A stretch of 64,000 nt of DNA from Streptomyces luteolifulvus (GTDB lineage: Bacteria; Actinomycetota; Actinomycetes; Streptomycetales; Streptomycetaceae): the NCBI RefSeq assembly GCF_008806595.1, contig NZ_VZRB01000015.1, positions 124,001 through 188,000 on the forward strand. The letters run 5' to 3'. Under the pieces are notes generated by a model. The model was not told where the DNA came from and did not search any database. It saw only the letters and a program-made list of their open reading frames with translations. Of the stretch, positions 52,672-61,569 are shown piece by piece; the first letter of the stretch is position 1, and each line of letters opens with the position of its first letter. The position numbers and the translations under genes were made by a program.

Positions 52672-53529
52672 TCACCCCTTGACCGCCCCACCGAGCGCGA
52701 AGCCCCCGCCCAGCCGCCGGGCGATCAGCACATACAGCAGGACGACCGGCGTCGAGTAGACGACCGAGAACGCGGCCAGCTGCCCGTAGGCCACCATCCC
52801 CCGGTTCCCGAAGAACTCGTTGATGCTCACGCTCGCCGGCATCCGGTCGGGCGTGAGCAGCAGCATGAACGGGACGAAGAAGTTCCCCCACATCATCACG
52901 AACGAGAACACCGTCACCACCGCCACCCCCGGTCCCATCAGCGGCAGCACGATCCGCACCAGCGACTGGAGCGACGACGCCCCGTCCGTCCATGCCGCCT
53001 CCTCCAGCTCCTTCGGCACGCCGTCCATGAAGTTCTTCATCAGCCAGACGGCGAACGGGAGTTGGGAGGCCGCGAAGAAGAAGATCGTGCCCTGCATCGT
53101 GTCGATCAGATCGATCTGCACGAACAGTGCGTACACCGGCACCATGACCGCCGTGATCGGCAGGCTCGTGGCGAAGAGGATCGTCAGCAGGAACGGGCGG
53201 TTCAGGCGTGAGCGGAACCGTGACAGCGGATACGCGGCCAGCGCGGCGCACACCACCGTCAGCAGGGTCGCGCCCCCGCACAGGATCAGGCTGTTCAGCA
53301 GGGGCGTGAAGGTGATGTCCGGGGTCAGGATCGCGTCGAAGTTGTCCAGGGTGACGCCGTCGGGTGCCTTCACCCTGAGGTCCGCGTCCGGGTCCAGGGA
53401 CGACAGGACGACCCAGGCCAGCGGCAGCGAGAACGCGGCCGCGACCGCGAGCAGCCCCGCGTCGGCGGCCAGACGGCGGGTCGTACGGCGGGAGGCGAGG
53501 GTGGAGGCGAGGGTGAGGGTGCGGGCCAT
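52672..53529 (-). CDS. sugar ABC transporter permease, MalG-like
   Basis: 285 aa with six membrane helices. The EAA loop that docks the ATPase reads EAAWTDGASSLQSLVRIVLPLMGPG. It belongs to the carbohydrate uptake CUT1 family. ATG 53529 lies 5 bp after the probable stop of the MalF-like permease. No ATPase gene is adjacent; CUT1 systems of Streptomyces usually share MsiK. Substrate is unknown, probably an oligosaccharide. Confidence 0.92.
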   Translation of the reverse strand: MARTLTLASTLASRRTTRRLAADAGLLAVAAAFSLPLAWVVLSSLDPDADLRVKAPDGVTLDNFDAILTPDITFTPLLNSLILCGGATLLTVVCAALAAYPLSRFRSRLNRPFLLTILFATSLPITAVMVPVYALFVQIDLIDTMQGTIFFFAASQLPFAVWLMKNFMDGVPKELEEAAWTDGASSLQSLVRIVLPLMGPGVAVVTVFSFVMMWGNFFVPFMLLLTPDRMPASVSINEFFGNRGMVAYGQLAAFSVVYSTPVVLLYVLIARRLGGGFALGGAVKG

Positions 53530-53534
53530 GTCCG

Positions 53535-54385
53535 TCAGACCTCCGCAGCAGACGCATGTAGACGACCGAGAAGACGGAGCCGACGAGCAGCAGCAACAGC
53601 GCGACCGCCGTGCCGTAGCCGATCAGGCTGTTCTGGAAGGCCTGTTCGTACATGAACAGGGGCAGGGTCTGGCTTCTGTCGCCGGGCCCGCCCCTCGTCA
53701 TCACCCAGATCAGCCCGAACACCGACAGCGTCTGGAGCGTGTTGAGCATGAGGTTCGTGCCGATGGAACGGCGGATCATCGGCAGGGTGATGTGCCACAT
53801 CCGGCGCCAGCCGCCCGCCCCGTCGACCTCGGCGGCCTCCGTGATCTCCTGGGGGATCTCGTTCAGGGCGGCCGAATAGACCAGCATCGAGAAGGCCGTA
53901 CCGCGCCACACATTGGCGAAGGACACGGCCAGGATCGGCAGGGTGAAGAGCCAGTTCTGGGAGGGGAGCCGGAGCCAGTCCAGGACGGCGTTCAGGGTGC
54001 CCTCGCGGCGGAAGAAGGCGTACAGGAGGAAGCCCGCCACCACCTCCGGCAGGACCCACGCCGCGATCACGATGCCGCCCGTCAGCGTACGGACCGGCTT
54101 CGACGCCCGACGCATGAGCGACGCCAGGGCGAGGCCCAGGGTGTTCTGGCCGATCAGCGACGACAGGACCGTGAACACCAGGGTCAGCCATACGGCGTTC
54201 AGGAACTCCTCGTCCTGGAACGCCGTACGGAAGTTGTCGAAGCCGACGAAGGACGAGTGGGCCTGACCGGTGAGCTGGAGGTCGGTGAAGGCGATGTAGG
54301 CGCAGTAGGCGATCGGGCCGGCGAGGAAGAGGAGCAGGAGGACCAGGGCGGGGAGGACGGGGAGGGCGCGGGCGCGGAGTTTCAC
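53535..54385 (-). CDS. sugar ABC transporter permease, MalF-like, with apparent 3' frameshift
   Basis: About 283 aa, six membrane helices, EAA loop EAAEVDGAGGWRRMWHITLPM. GTG 54385 overlaps the binding-protein stop as GTGA. The reading frame is normal until VYMRLLRRS near 53540, but then stays open through the whole downstream permease, adding over 400 unrelated residues. One base shifted, the sequence reads A-E-V-stop (TGA at 53537-53535), 5 bp before the next ATG. I therefore place the stop there: one base is missing close to 53540-53555 by sequence error or mutation. Confidence 0.82.
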
Positions 54386-55776
54386 TTCTGGATCACTTGG
54401 TTGTCGGTGGCCTCCTTGAGCGTGTCGTCGTAGCCGCTCGCCGCTTCCGCCACCGACAGGTCTCCCGTCGTCACGCCCTCCATCGCCTCCTGGATGGCGG
54501 TGGAGACCCTCGGGTACACCGGATAGGCGGGCCGGTAGTGCGTGCTGGCCACCAGGTCCGTGAAGAACGTGATGCCGGGCTGCGCCGAGGCGTACGCGGG
54601 ATCGCTCGCCACGTCCTTGCGGACCGCGATGCCGGAGTTGGCGACGTACCACTTCTGGGCGTTCGCCTTGGTCTGCATCGTCTTGATGAACTCGAACGCC
54701 AGGTCCGGGTTGGCGGCCTTCGCGGGGATCGCCCAGGTCCAGCCGCCCGACATGCTCACCCTGCCGGGGGCCTGGCCGTGCTGCGTCGGCATGTACGCCA
54801 GGCCCAACTCCTTCGACCAGTCGGGCCATTCATGGCCGCTGCCGGGGAGCCAGTCCTGCGGGAGCCAGGAGCCGTCGAGGCCGATCGCGAGCTTGCCCTT
54901 GGGCAGCAGATCGCCGCGGACGATGGTCTGGATGTTGGGGTCGAGGGCGGTGGAGACGTCGGGGCCGAGTTTCTCCTTGTAGACCGTCTCGACGAAGGCG
55001 AGGGCGTCCTTGAAGCCCTGGCTGCCGGCGATCCACTTCTTCGAGGGCTCGTCGTACAGGGGGTCCGTGGTGCCGTCGCCCGTGCCGTAGAGCAGCATCT
55101 CGAAGCCCTGCATGGTGGCGGCCTCGCCCGCGGGTTTGCCGGTGTACACGTTGAGGGGGGTGACACCGGGGACCTTGCGCTTGACCGCGCGGGCCGCGGC
55201 GAGGACGTCGTCCCACTTCTTCGGCTGCCAGTCGGCGGGCAGGCCGGCCTTCTCGAAGATGCCCTGGTCGAACCAGAGTCCGCGGGTGTCGGTGCCGTCC
55301 GGGACGCCGTACGTCCTGCCGTCCTGGGCCTTGGCGGCGGCCTTCGCCGTGTCGATGAACCGGTCCCAGTCCCGCCACTTGGCGAGGTAGGAGTCGAGGG
55401 GCCTCAAGTACCCGCTGGTGATGTCCGAGTTGATGAGGAAGGTGTCCTCGTAGACCAGGTCGGGGGCGGTCTTCGGGGAGCGGAGCATCTGCTGGAGCTT
55501 GGTGTAGTACTCCGAGTCCGGGGCCTTGATCGGGACGAGCTCCACCTTCTTGCCGGGGTTGTTCTTCTCGAACTGCTTCTTGATGCCGGCGAGATGGTCG
55601 TCCATGACGTGGATCGAGTTGTCCGTGGACTGTTTGAAGGAGACCTTGACGGTGTCCGGGTCGCTGCCGGATCCGCCGCCGCAGGCTGTGAGGGCCGTGA
55701 CGGCCAGGGCGGCGGCGGTGAGGGGGGCGGCTAAGGAAGTCGGGCGGGGTCGGGTGGCGGTGGGGCGCACGGGCAT
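54382..55776 (-). CDS. sugar ABC transporter substrate-binding lipoprotein
   Basis: 464 aa. The signal peptide ends in lipobox LTACGGG, so it is anchored to the membrane outer face. A family 1 extracellular solute-binding fold is evident (KVELVPIKAPDSEYYTKLQQML, DLVYEDTFLINSDITSGYLRPLD, GTDTRGLWFDQGIFEKAGLP). ATG 55776 has GGAGG 2-3 nt upstream. It is the first gene of the transporter operon. A DasR-site-like sequence lies 59 bp upstream. Confidence 0.94.
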   Translation of the reverse strand: MPVRPTATRPRPTSLAAPLTAAALAVTALTACGGGSGSDPDTVKVSFKQSTDNSIHVMDDHLAGIKKQFEKNNPGKKVELVPIKAPDSEYYTKLQQMLRSPKTAPDLVYEDTFLINSDITSGYLRPLDSYLAKWRDWDRFIDTAKAAAKAQDGRTYGVPDGTDTRGLWFDQGIFEKAGLPADWQPKKWDDVLAAARAVKRKVPGVTPLNVYTGKPAGEAATMQGFEMLLYGTGDGTTDPLYDEPSKKWIAGSQGFKDALAFVETVYKEKLGPDVSTALDPNIQTIVRGDLLPKGKLAIGLDGSWLPQDWLPGSGHEWPDWSKELGLAYMPTQHGQAPGRVSMSGGWTWAIPAKAANPDLAFEFIKTMQTKANAQKWYVANSGIAVRKDVASDPAYASAQPGITFFTDLVASTHYRPAYPVYPRVSTAIQEAMEGVTTGDLSVAEAASGYDDTLKEATDNQVIQK

Positions 55777-55834
55777 GACCTCCTGCGGGCTCACTTCGCT
55801 GTGGCCGGGATGGCTGCCGTGTGAAGGTAAGAGG

Positions 55835-55850
55835 AGTGGTCTAGTCAGGT
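55835..55850. promoter_or_regulatory. DasR-operator-like sequence before the sugar transporter
   Basis: AGTGGTCTAGTCAGGT matches 11 of 16 positions of the dre consensus ACTGGTCTAGACCACT, with an intact left half TGGTCTAG. It is on the upstream side of the binding-protein gene. Control by DasR or another GntR-family regulator is possible, not proven. Confidence 0.5.
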
Positions 55851-55883
55851 CAATGCATCTGCAACGGATTGCTCCGGGGAGGC

Positions 55884-56582
55884 CTACCGGCTCCGTTCCG
55901 CCCCGCGGACCCACCGGTACACCAGCTCCGGCCTCCCCACCTGCCCGTACAGCGGCTTCCGCTCGGCTCTGCCGGCCTCGACGAGGTGCTCCAGATAACG
56001 CCGGGCGGTGATCCGGGAGATCCCGGTGGTCTCGGCAACCCTCGCCGCGGTCAGCCCCTCCGCACCGTCCCGCAGGGCGATGGTCACCCGCTCCAGCGTC
56101 GGCGCGCTCAAGCCCTTCGGCAGCGCGGCCGGCCCCGGGGCGCGGAGGGTCGCCAGGGCGCGGTCGACCTCGTCCTGGCCGCTGGCCTCGCCGACCGCGG
56201 CGTGGAACTCCGCGTAGCGGACGAGCCGGTCCCGGAGCGTCGCAAAAGTGAACGGCTTCAGGACGTACTGGACGACGCCCAGCGACACGCCCTCCCGTAC
56301 GACGGCCAGATCGCGCGCCGAGGTCACGGCGATGACGTCGGCGTGGTGTCCGGCCGCCCGCAGCGAGCGGGCGAGTTGCAGCCCGTGCACATCCGGCAGA
56401 TGAAGGTCCAGCAACAGCAGATCGACCGCCGTCCGCTCCAGCGCACGGCGGGCCTCCGCCCCGGTGTGCGCCTTGCCGACAGCCACGAACCCCGGCACCC
56501 GGCCGACGTACATGACATGCGCGTCGGCGGCGACGGGATCATCCTCGACAACCAGCACGCGGATGGCCTGTGAACTGGTCAT
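55884..56582 (-). CDS. CitB/DcuR-type response regulator
   Basis: 232 aa. Receiver domain with E13/D14/D15, phospho-acceptor D59 (LLLLDLHLPD) and Lys109 (VLKPF). The C-terminal winged HTH reads ERVTIALRDGAEGLTAARVAETTGISRITARRYLEHLV. ATG 56582 overlaps the kinase stop as ATGA. In this family the pair senses di- or tricarboxylates; the divergent dctA gene supports this. The transporter operon starts 108 bp downstream of its end. Confidence 0.93.
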   Translation of the reverse strand: MTSSQAIRVLVVEDDPVAADAHVMYVGRVPGFVAVGKAHTGAEARRALERTAVDLLLLDLHLPDVHGLQLARSLRAAGHHADVIAVTSARDLAVVREGVSLGVVQYVLKPFTFATLRDRLVRYAEFHAAVGEASGQDEVDRALATLRAPGPAALPKGLSAPTLERVTIALRDGAEGLTAARVAETTGISRITARRYLEHLVEAGRAERKPLYGQVGRPELVYRWVRGAERSR

Positions 56583-58591
56583 ACGTCGTCTCCGCCGTCG
56601 GTAGGTCCGACCGCCGCACCCTCGTCCGCCGACACGCTCTCGGTGGCCTGTGTCGGGTGGGGGGTCGCGGTCGTCTCTGCCGGGTGCGTGCCTTCGGCGG
56701 GCCGCTCCGGACCGGCGCCATCGGCCGCCCGCGCCGAGCCGGCGCCTTCGGCGTGCCCGGGCGAACGGGGGTCCTTGTCCGGCCGATCCGAGCTGGTGCT
56801 CTCGGTGGCCTGCGTCGGGTGGGGAATCACGGTCACCCGTGCCGAGTGCGTGTCGTCGGCCGGCCGCCCCGGACCGGAGCCCTCCGGCGAGCGCCCCGGA
56901 CCTGAGTCCTCCGGCGACCGCCCCGAACCCCCGCCCTCAATCGACCGCCCCGAATCCGCAGGCTCGGACCCGGCTGCCAGCCCACCCCGTTCTCCCAGTG
57001 GCAGTCGTGCCTCGAATTCTGCGCCGCCGCCCTCTGCCTCCCTCACCGTCAGGGTGCCGGTGTGGCGGGTTACCGCCTGGCGGACCAGGGCCAGGCCCAG
57101 GCCGCGGCCGGCCGGGCCCGACGGCTTTGTGGAGAAGCCGCGTTGGAAGACCGCCTCGGTGTGGGCCGGGTCCACGCCCGTGCCCGTGTCCGATACGCGG
57201 AGGACCAGCTCGGCGGCGTCCGTGTTGGTCGAGTATGCCGCCACCGTCACTCGCGCGGACACGCTTCCCTGCGCCGCGTCCACCGCGTTGTCGATCAGGT
57301 TGCCGAGGATCGTCACCAGGTCGCGGGCGGGCAGCGTCGACGGCAGGAGACCGTCGTCCAGGCAGCTCTCCTCCGACACCACCAGCTCCACGCCGCGCTC
57401 GTTGGCCTGAGCCGTCTTGCCCAGCAGCAGCGCCGCCAGGACGGGCTCGCCGACCGCCGCGACCACCTGGTCCGTCAGCGCCTGCGCCAGCTCCAGTTCG
57501 GCGGTCGCGAAGTCCACCGCCTCGTCGGACCGGCCCAGTTCGATCAGCGAGACGACCGTGTGGAGCCGGTTCGCCGCCTCGTGTGCCTGCGAGCGCAGCG
57601 CCTGTGTGAAACCTCGCTCGGAATCCAACTCACCCATCATGGACTGGAGTTCGGTGACATCGCGCAAGGTCACCACCGTGCCCCGGTGTTCGCCGCCGGA
57701 CACCGGCGAGGTATTCACCACCAGCACCCGCTGCGCCGTCAGATGCACCTCGTCGACCCGCGGCTCGGACGCCAGCAGCGCGCCCGTCAGCGGAGCCGGC
57801 AGCCCGAGCTCCGCCACCGACCTGCCCACCACGTCCCCGGTCACCCCCAGCAGCTCCTGTCCACCGTCGTTGATCAGCGCCACACGGTACTGCGCGTCCA
57901 GCATCAGCAGCCCCTCGCGTACGGCGTGCAGCGCGGCCTCGTGGTAGTCGTGCATACGGCTGAGCTCGGCCGCGTTCATCCCGTGGGTGTGACGCCGCAG
58001 ACGTGCGTTGATGACGTACGTGCCGACCGCGCCCAGCGCGAGCGCACCGCCCGCGACGCCGAGCAGCGCCGTCACCTGGTCCTGCACCCGCTTGCTGATC
58101 GCCTCGACCTTGATCCCCGCGCTGACCAGGCCGACGATGCGTTTGTCCTCGTCCTCGATGGGAGTGACCGCGCGGACCGACGGCCCGAGCGTGCCCGTGT
58201 ACGTCTCGGTGAAGGACTCCCCCTGCAGCGCCCGGTCGATATGGCCGCGGAAGTGCTTCCCGATCTGGTTCTCGTCCGGGTGGGTCCAGCGGATGCCCTG
58301 CGGGTTCATGATCGTGACGAAGTCGACCCCGGTGTCCCGCTGGACCCGCAGCGCGTACGGCTGGAGGGCGGTCGTGGGCCGAGGGGTGCGGATCGCCGCC
58401 AGCACGGAGGGGGTGTCCGCGACCGAGCGCGCCACCGCCATTGCCTGGCGGCCGGCTGCCTCCTCGGCCTGGCTGCGGTCGCTGAAGTAGGTGAACAGCG
58501 CGTACCCGGCGACGAGGACGGCTATCAGCACGGCCTGCATGGCGAAGAGCTGGCCCGCCAGGCTGCGGGGTCTCGGGACGGGGATGCGCAT
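56579..58591 (-). CDS. CitA/DcuS-type sensor histidine kinase with repetitive C-terminal tail
   Basis: 670 aa. Order: TM1 (about 13-33), extracytoplasmic sCache-type sensor domain (to about 175), TM2, PAS domain, a SpoOB-like DHp with RSQAHEAANRLHTVVSLIELG, and a HATPase (NLIDNAVDAAQ, GRGLGLALVRQAV). After about residue 540 a low-complexity tail of 130 residues follows, including two 27-residue near-copies ending PHPTQATES. The tail is unusual for this family and adds no catalytic motif. ATG 58591; the regulator start overlaps its stop. Confidence 0.93.
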   Translation of the reverse strand: MRIPVPRPRSLAGQLFAMQAVLIAVLVAGYALFTYFSDRSQAEEAAGRQAMAVARSVADTPSVLAAIRTPRPTTALQPYALRVQRDTGVDFVTIMNPQGIRWTHPDENQIGKHFRGHIDRALQGESFTETYTGTLGPSVRAVTPIEDEDKRIVGLVSAGIKVEAISKRVQDQVTALLGVAGGALALGAVGTYVINARLRRHTHGMNAAELSRMHDYHEAALHAVREGLLMLDAQYRVALINDGGQELLGVTGDVVGRSVAELGLPAPLTGALLASEPRVDEVHLTAQRVLVVNTSPVSGGEHRGTVVTLRDVTELQSMMGELDSERGFTQALRSQAHEAANRLHTVVSLIELGRSDEAVDFATAELELAQALTDQVVAAVGEPVLAALLLGKTAQANERGVELVVSEESCLDDGLLPSTLPARDLVTILGNLIDNAVDAAQGSVSARVTVAAYSTNTDAAELVLRVSDTGTGVDPAHTEAVFQRGFSTKPSGPAGRGLGLALVRQAVTRHTGTLTVREAEGGGAEFEARLPLGERGGLAAGSEPADSGRSIEGGGSGRSPEDSGPGRSPEGSGPGRPADDTHSARVTVIPHPTQATESTSSDRPDKDPRSPGHAEGAGSARAADGAGPERPAEGTHPAETTATPHPTQATESVSADEGAAVGPTDGGDDV
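56636..56882 (-). repeat. 162-bp-period tandem repeat in the kinase tail
   Basis: About 85 bp at 56636-56720 recur at 56798-56882, both encoding T-H-x-A-x-x-x-x-P-H-P-T-Q-A-T-E-S. The period is 54 codons, so copy-number change would keep the frame. Confidence 0.8.
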
Positions 58592-58742
58592 GCGGTCAGT
58601 CTGCCTCCGATGTAGGCGTGAACTAAATGAACGGAAGGGTGACCGCCTTCACACACCGGGAGATAGTCACGGCATTCCCCGATAACCCCCGGACGTGAGC
58701 CGCACGCCGGTGATGTCGACGACGTCGTCAAGGAGGGCCCCC

Positions 58743-60122
58743 GTGACCAGCGCAGCCGACAGGGCACCTGCCGCACCCCCAGCCAAGCGGGACCGCACCC
58801 ACTACCTCTACATCGCGGTGATCGTCGCGGTGGCCCTCGGCATCGCCGTGGGTCTGGCCGCACCCGACTTCGCGGTGGAGCTCAAGCCCATCGGAACGGG
58901 CTTTGTGAACCTCATCAAGATGATGATCTCGCCGATCATCTTCTGCACGATCGTTCTCGGTATCGGCTCGGTCCGCAAGGCCGCCAAGGTCGGTGCCGTC
59001 GGCGGTATCGCGCTCGGCTACTTCCTCGCGATGTCGCTGGTGGCGCTCGGTATCGGTCTCGTCGTCGGCAACATCCTGGAGCCCGGTTCGGGCCTCGCGC
59101 TCACCGACGCGGTCAAGGACGCCGGTCATGCGCAGGTCGACGCGGAGGCCAAGGACACCACCGAGTTCCTGCTCGGGATCATCCCGACCACGATCGTCTC
59201 CGCCTTCACCGAGGGCGAGGTCCTGCAGACCCTGCTGATCGCCGTTCTCGCCGGTTTCGCGCTGCAGGCCATGGGCCCGGCCGGGCAGCCGGTCCTGCGC
59301 GGTGTGGAGCACATCCAGCGGCTGGTCTTCCGCATCCTCGCCATGGTGATGTGGGCCGCCCCCATCGGCGCCTTCGGTGCGATCGCCGCGGTCGTCGGCT
59401 CGGCGGGCCTGGACGCGCTCAAGAGCCTCGCCGTGCTGATGCTCGGGTTCTATGTCACCTGCTTCCTCTTCGTCTTCATCGTGCTCGCCGCGCTGCTGCG
59501 AGTCGTCGCCGGCCTCAACATCCTCACGCTCTTCAAGTACCTGGGCCGTGAGTTCCTGCTGATCCTGTCCACCTCGTCGTCCGAGTCGGCGCTGCCGCGG
59601 CTCATCGCGAAGATGGAGCACCTGGGCGTCAGCAAGCCGGTGGTCGGCATCACCGTTCCGACCGGCTACTCCTTCAACCTCGACGGCACCATGATCTACA
59701 TGACCATGGCCTCGCTGTTCATCGCCGACGCCATGGGTACGCCGATGTCGGTCGGCGAGCAGATCCCGCTGCTGCTCTTCCTGCTGGTCGCCTCCAAGGG
59801 CGCGGCCGGTGTCACCGGCGCCGGTCTGGCGACCCTGGCCGGCGGACTCCAGTCCCACAAGCCCGCCCTGGTCGACGGCATCGGCCTGATCGTCGGCATC
59901 GACCGCTTCATGAGCGAGGCCCGCGCCCTGACGAACTTCGCCGGCAACGCCGTCGCCACGGTCCTGATCGGCACCTGGACGAAGGAGATCGACCGCGAGC
60001 GCGTCGACCAGGTGCTGACCGGACAGCTCCCCTTCGACGAGACGACGCTCCTGGACGAGGACGAGTCCCCCCACGCCGAGATCCCCGAGCAGGGCGGCGA
60101 GAAGGAACTCGCCCGGGCCTGA
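58743..60122 (+). CDS. dctA: DctA-type dicarboxylate:cation symporter
   Basis: 459 aa of the DAACS (SLC1) family, which takes up C4-dicarboxylates with Na+ or H+. Re-entrant loop motifs are present: STSSSESALPRLIAKM, the TM7 motif GYSFNLDGTMIYMTMASLF, and ASKGAAGVTGAGLATLAGGL. GTG 58743 is chosen because AAGGAGG lies 6 nt upstream; a GTG 16 codons earlier is weaker. It is divergent from the CitA-type kinase across 151 bp, so its induction by that system is very likely. Confidence 0.94.
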   Translation: MTSAADRAPAAPPAKRDRTHYLYIAVIVAVALGIAVGLAAPDFAVELKPIGTGFVNLIKMMISPIIFCTIVLGIGSVRKAAKVGAVGGIALGYFLAMSLVALGIGLVVGNILEPGSGLALTDAVKDAGHAQVDAEAKDTTEFLLGIIPTTIVSAFTEGEVLQTLLIAVLAGFALQAMGPAGQPVLRGVEHIQRLVFRILAMVMWAAPIGAFGAIAAVVGSAGLDALKSLAVLMLGFYVTCFLFVFIVLAALLRVVAGLNILTLFKYLGREFLLILSTSSSESALPRLIAKMEHLGVSKPVVGITVPTGYSFNLDGTMIYMTMASLFIADAMGTPMSVGEQIPLLLFLLVASKGAAGVTGAGLATLAGGLQSHKPALVDGIGLIVGIDRFMSEARALTNFAGNAVATVLIGTWTKEIDRERVDQVLTGQLPFDETTLLDEDESPHAEIPEQGGEKELARA

Positions 60123-60143
60123 CCCCCGGGCCGCCCCCAGAAC

Positions 60144-60183
60144 GCCGGGCGGCTGAGCCTCCCCCGTACCTCAGCCGCCCGGC
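60144..60183 (+). terminator. dctA terminator, first hairpin
   Basis: A 14-bp perfect stem GCCGGGCGGCTGAG (60144-60157) with complement 60170-60183 and a 12-nt loop, 22 nt past the stop. Confidence 0.8.
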
Positions 60184-60213
60184 CACCACACAACGCGACA
60201 GTTCCCTACGAGA

Positions 60214-60244
60214 GGCGGGCACGGCCACGGAGGCCGTGCCCGCC
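60214..60244. terminator. second hairpin between dctA and the MarR gene
   Basis: A 13-bp perfect stem (60214-60226, 60232-60244), loop ACGGA, between convergent genes. Together with the preceding hairpin it makes a double terminator. Confidence 0.82.
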
Positions 60245-60286
60245 CCTTCGATTTCCTATTCCTTTCCTATGCCTCTCCCCTTGGGG

Positions 60287-60727
60287 TCACGCCCACGGAT
60301 CCGTGATCTCCCGCAGCAGTGTCAGCGCCTCGCGCAGCTGGGTCATGCGCCGCTTGCCGAGGTGGGCCTCCCACTCCTTCTCCACCTCGGCGACCACGCC
60401 GTCCGCGATCTCCTTGGCCGCCCAGGCCTTCTCCGCGCCGCACACCAGCCGGGCCCGTTTGTCGGTCGGGTCGGGTACCCGCCGTACATAGCTGGCCTTC
60501 TCCAGCTGGTCGACCAGGAAGCCTGCCGTCTGCTTGGTGATCTGGGCCTGTTCGGCCAGCTCGGTCAGCCGGGTGCCGTCCGGGCCGATGCGCTGCATGA
60601 CCCGGGCCTGGGCGGGCGTGAAGTCGTCGAAGCCGGCCTTCGCGAGCGCGGCGAAGACCCGGTTCTCCAGGGCCCGGTACGGGAGGAACAGGAGTACGCC
60701 CGTGTTCAGGTCGCTCTCCGCCGCCAT
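60287..60727 (-). CDS. MarR family regulator
   Basis: 146 aa. Winged helix TRLTELAEQAQITKQTAGFLVDQLEKASYVRRVPDPTDKRARLV. ATG 60727 has a purine-rich AGGAGG site upstream (GAGGAGGCCGGTC). It is divergent from the DinB-like gene; the 88-bp gap contains repeated GTCAGAG half-sites, so it probably represses both. Confidence 0.92.
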   Translation of the reverse strand: MAAESDLNTGVLLFLPYRALENRVFAALAKAGFDDFTPAQARVMQRIGPDGTRLTELAEQAQITKQTAGFLVDQLEKASYVRRVPDPTDKRARLVCGAEKAWAAKEIADGVVAEVEKEWEAHLGKRRMTQLREALTLLREITDPWA

Positions 60728-60758
60728 GACCGGCCTCCTCGCTGTCCCCTTGACGATG

Positions 60759-60787
60759 GTCAGAGTCTCTGACTAATTTGGTCAGAG
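60759..60787. promoter_or_regulatory. MarR operator: GTCAGAG-T-CTCTGAC plus an extra half-site
   Basis: A 15-bp perfect inverted repeat at 60759-60773, followed after 7 nt by a third GTCAGAG (60781-60787). The array lies between the divergent MarR and DinB-like genes, within plausible promoter positions. Confidence 0.72.
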
Positions 60788-60815
60788 AAGCTTACCACTT
60801 GAGTGGGTGATTCCC

Positions 60816-61451
60816 ATGAGCGTCGCCTTGGATGCGGACGAGCGCTGGCAGATCGTCGACCATGAACGGACGAGTCTCGCCGACCTGCTGGAGGGGCTCA
60901 GCCCCGAGGAGTGGGAGACACCCACCCGGTGCGGGGACTGGCGGGTGCGGGACGTGGCAGCGCATCTGACCGTCGCGGCCCGCTTCACCCACCGGGCGGT
61001 CCTCGGCGAGTTCTTCCGCGCCCGCGGAAGCTTCGACCGGATGATCCACGACTCGGCGGTCCGCGAGGCAGAGCTGCCCGTAGCCGAGATCGTCGCCAAC
61101 CTGCATTCGATCGTCGGCTCGCGCCGCCTCGCGCCCGGCACCTCGCCCCGCGAGCCGCTCCTCGACATCCTCGTGCACGGCCAGGACATCGCCCTGGCGC
61201 TCGGCCGCAGGCGCGGGATGCCCCCGGCGGCGGCCCGCGACGCAGCCGACCGGGTGTGGACGATGCGTGTCCCGCCCCGGCCGTGGCCGCTGCCGAAGGC
61301 CAGGCTCGTCGCCACCGACATCGACTGGACGCGGGGGGAGGGGCGGGAGATCCGCGAGCCGATCGGCACTCTCCTGCTGATGCTCACGGGGCGTCCGGAG
61401 GCGGCCCGTGAGTGGCGCACACAGGCCGGCCCGGGCAGCCCGCGGGACTGA
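60816..61451 (+). CDS. maleylpyruvate-isomerase/DinB-like protein
   Basis: 211 aa. Four-helix DinB/MDMPI fold, with the N-terminal SLADLLEGLSPEEWETPTRCGDWRVRDVAAHLT segment (metal-binding His in the AAHLT motif) and LLDILVHGQDIALALGR. The TIGR03083 group includes mycothiol-dependent enzymes; the substrate is unknown. ATG 60816 or GTG 60807 are possible starts, both with weak ribosome sites. A MarR operator lies just upstream. Confidence 0.88.
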   Translation: MSVALDADERWQIVDHERTSLADLLEGLSPEEWETPTRCGDWRVRDVAAHLTVAARFTHRAVLGEFFRARGSFDRMIHDSAVREAELPVAEIVANLHSIVGSRRLAPGTSPREPLLDILVHGQDIALALGRRRGMPPAAARDAADRVWTMRVPPRPWPLPKARLVATDIDWTRGEGREIREPIGTLLLMLTGRPEAAREWRTQAGPGSPRD

Positions 61452-61569
61452 GCAGGCGGCCCCGGCCGTCCGGGGTGGACCGGCCCCAATTCCTTTGACC
61501 CGGCGACCGTTTCGGCACCAGGCTTGAGGGTCACGGTGTGCACAGACGGACCGGCGTACGGAGGCGGGG

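Noticed and set aside
52100..54829. A 909-codon frame joining the MalF-like permease to sequence across the next gene
   Set aside because: Everything after VYMRLLRRS is out of frame with the real downstream permease and looks like noise; a one-base shift better explains it.
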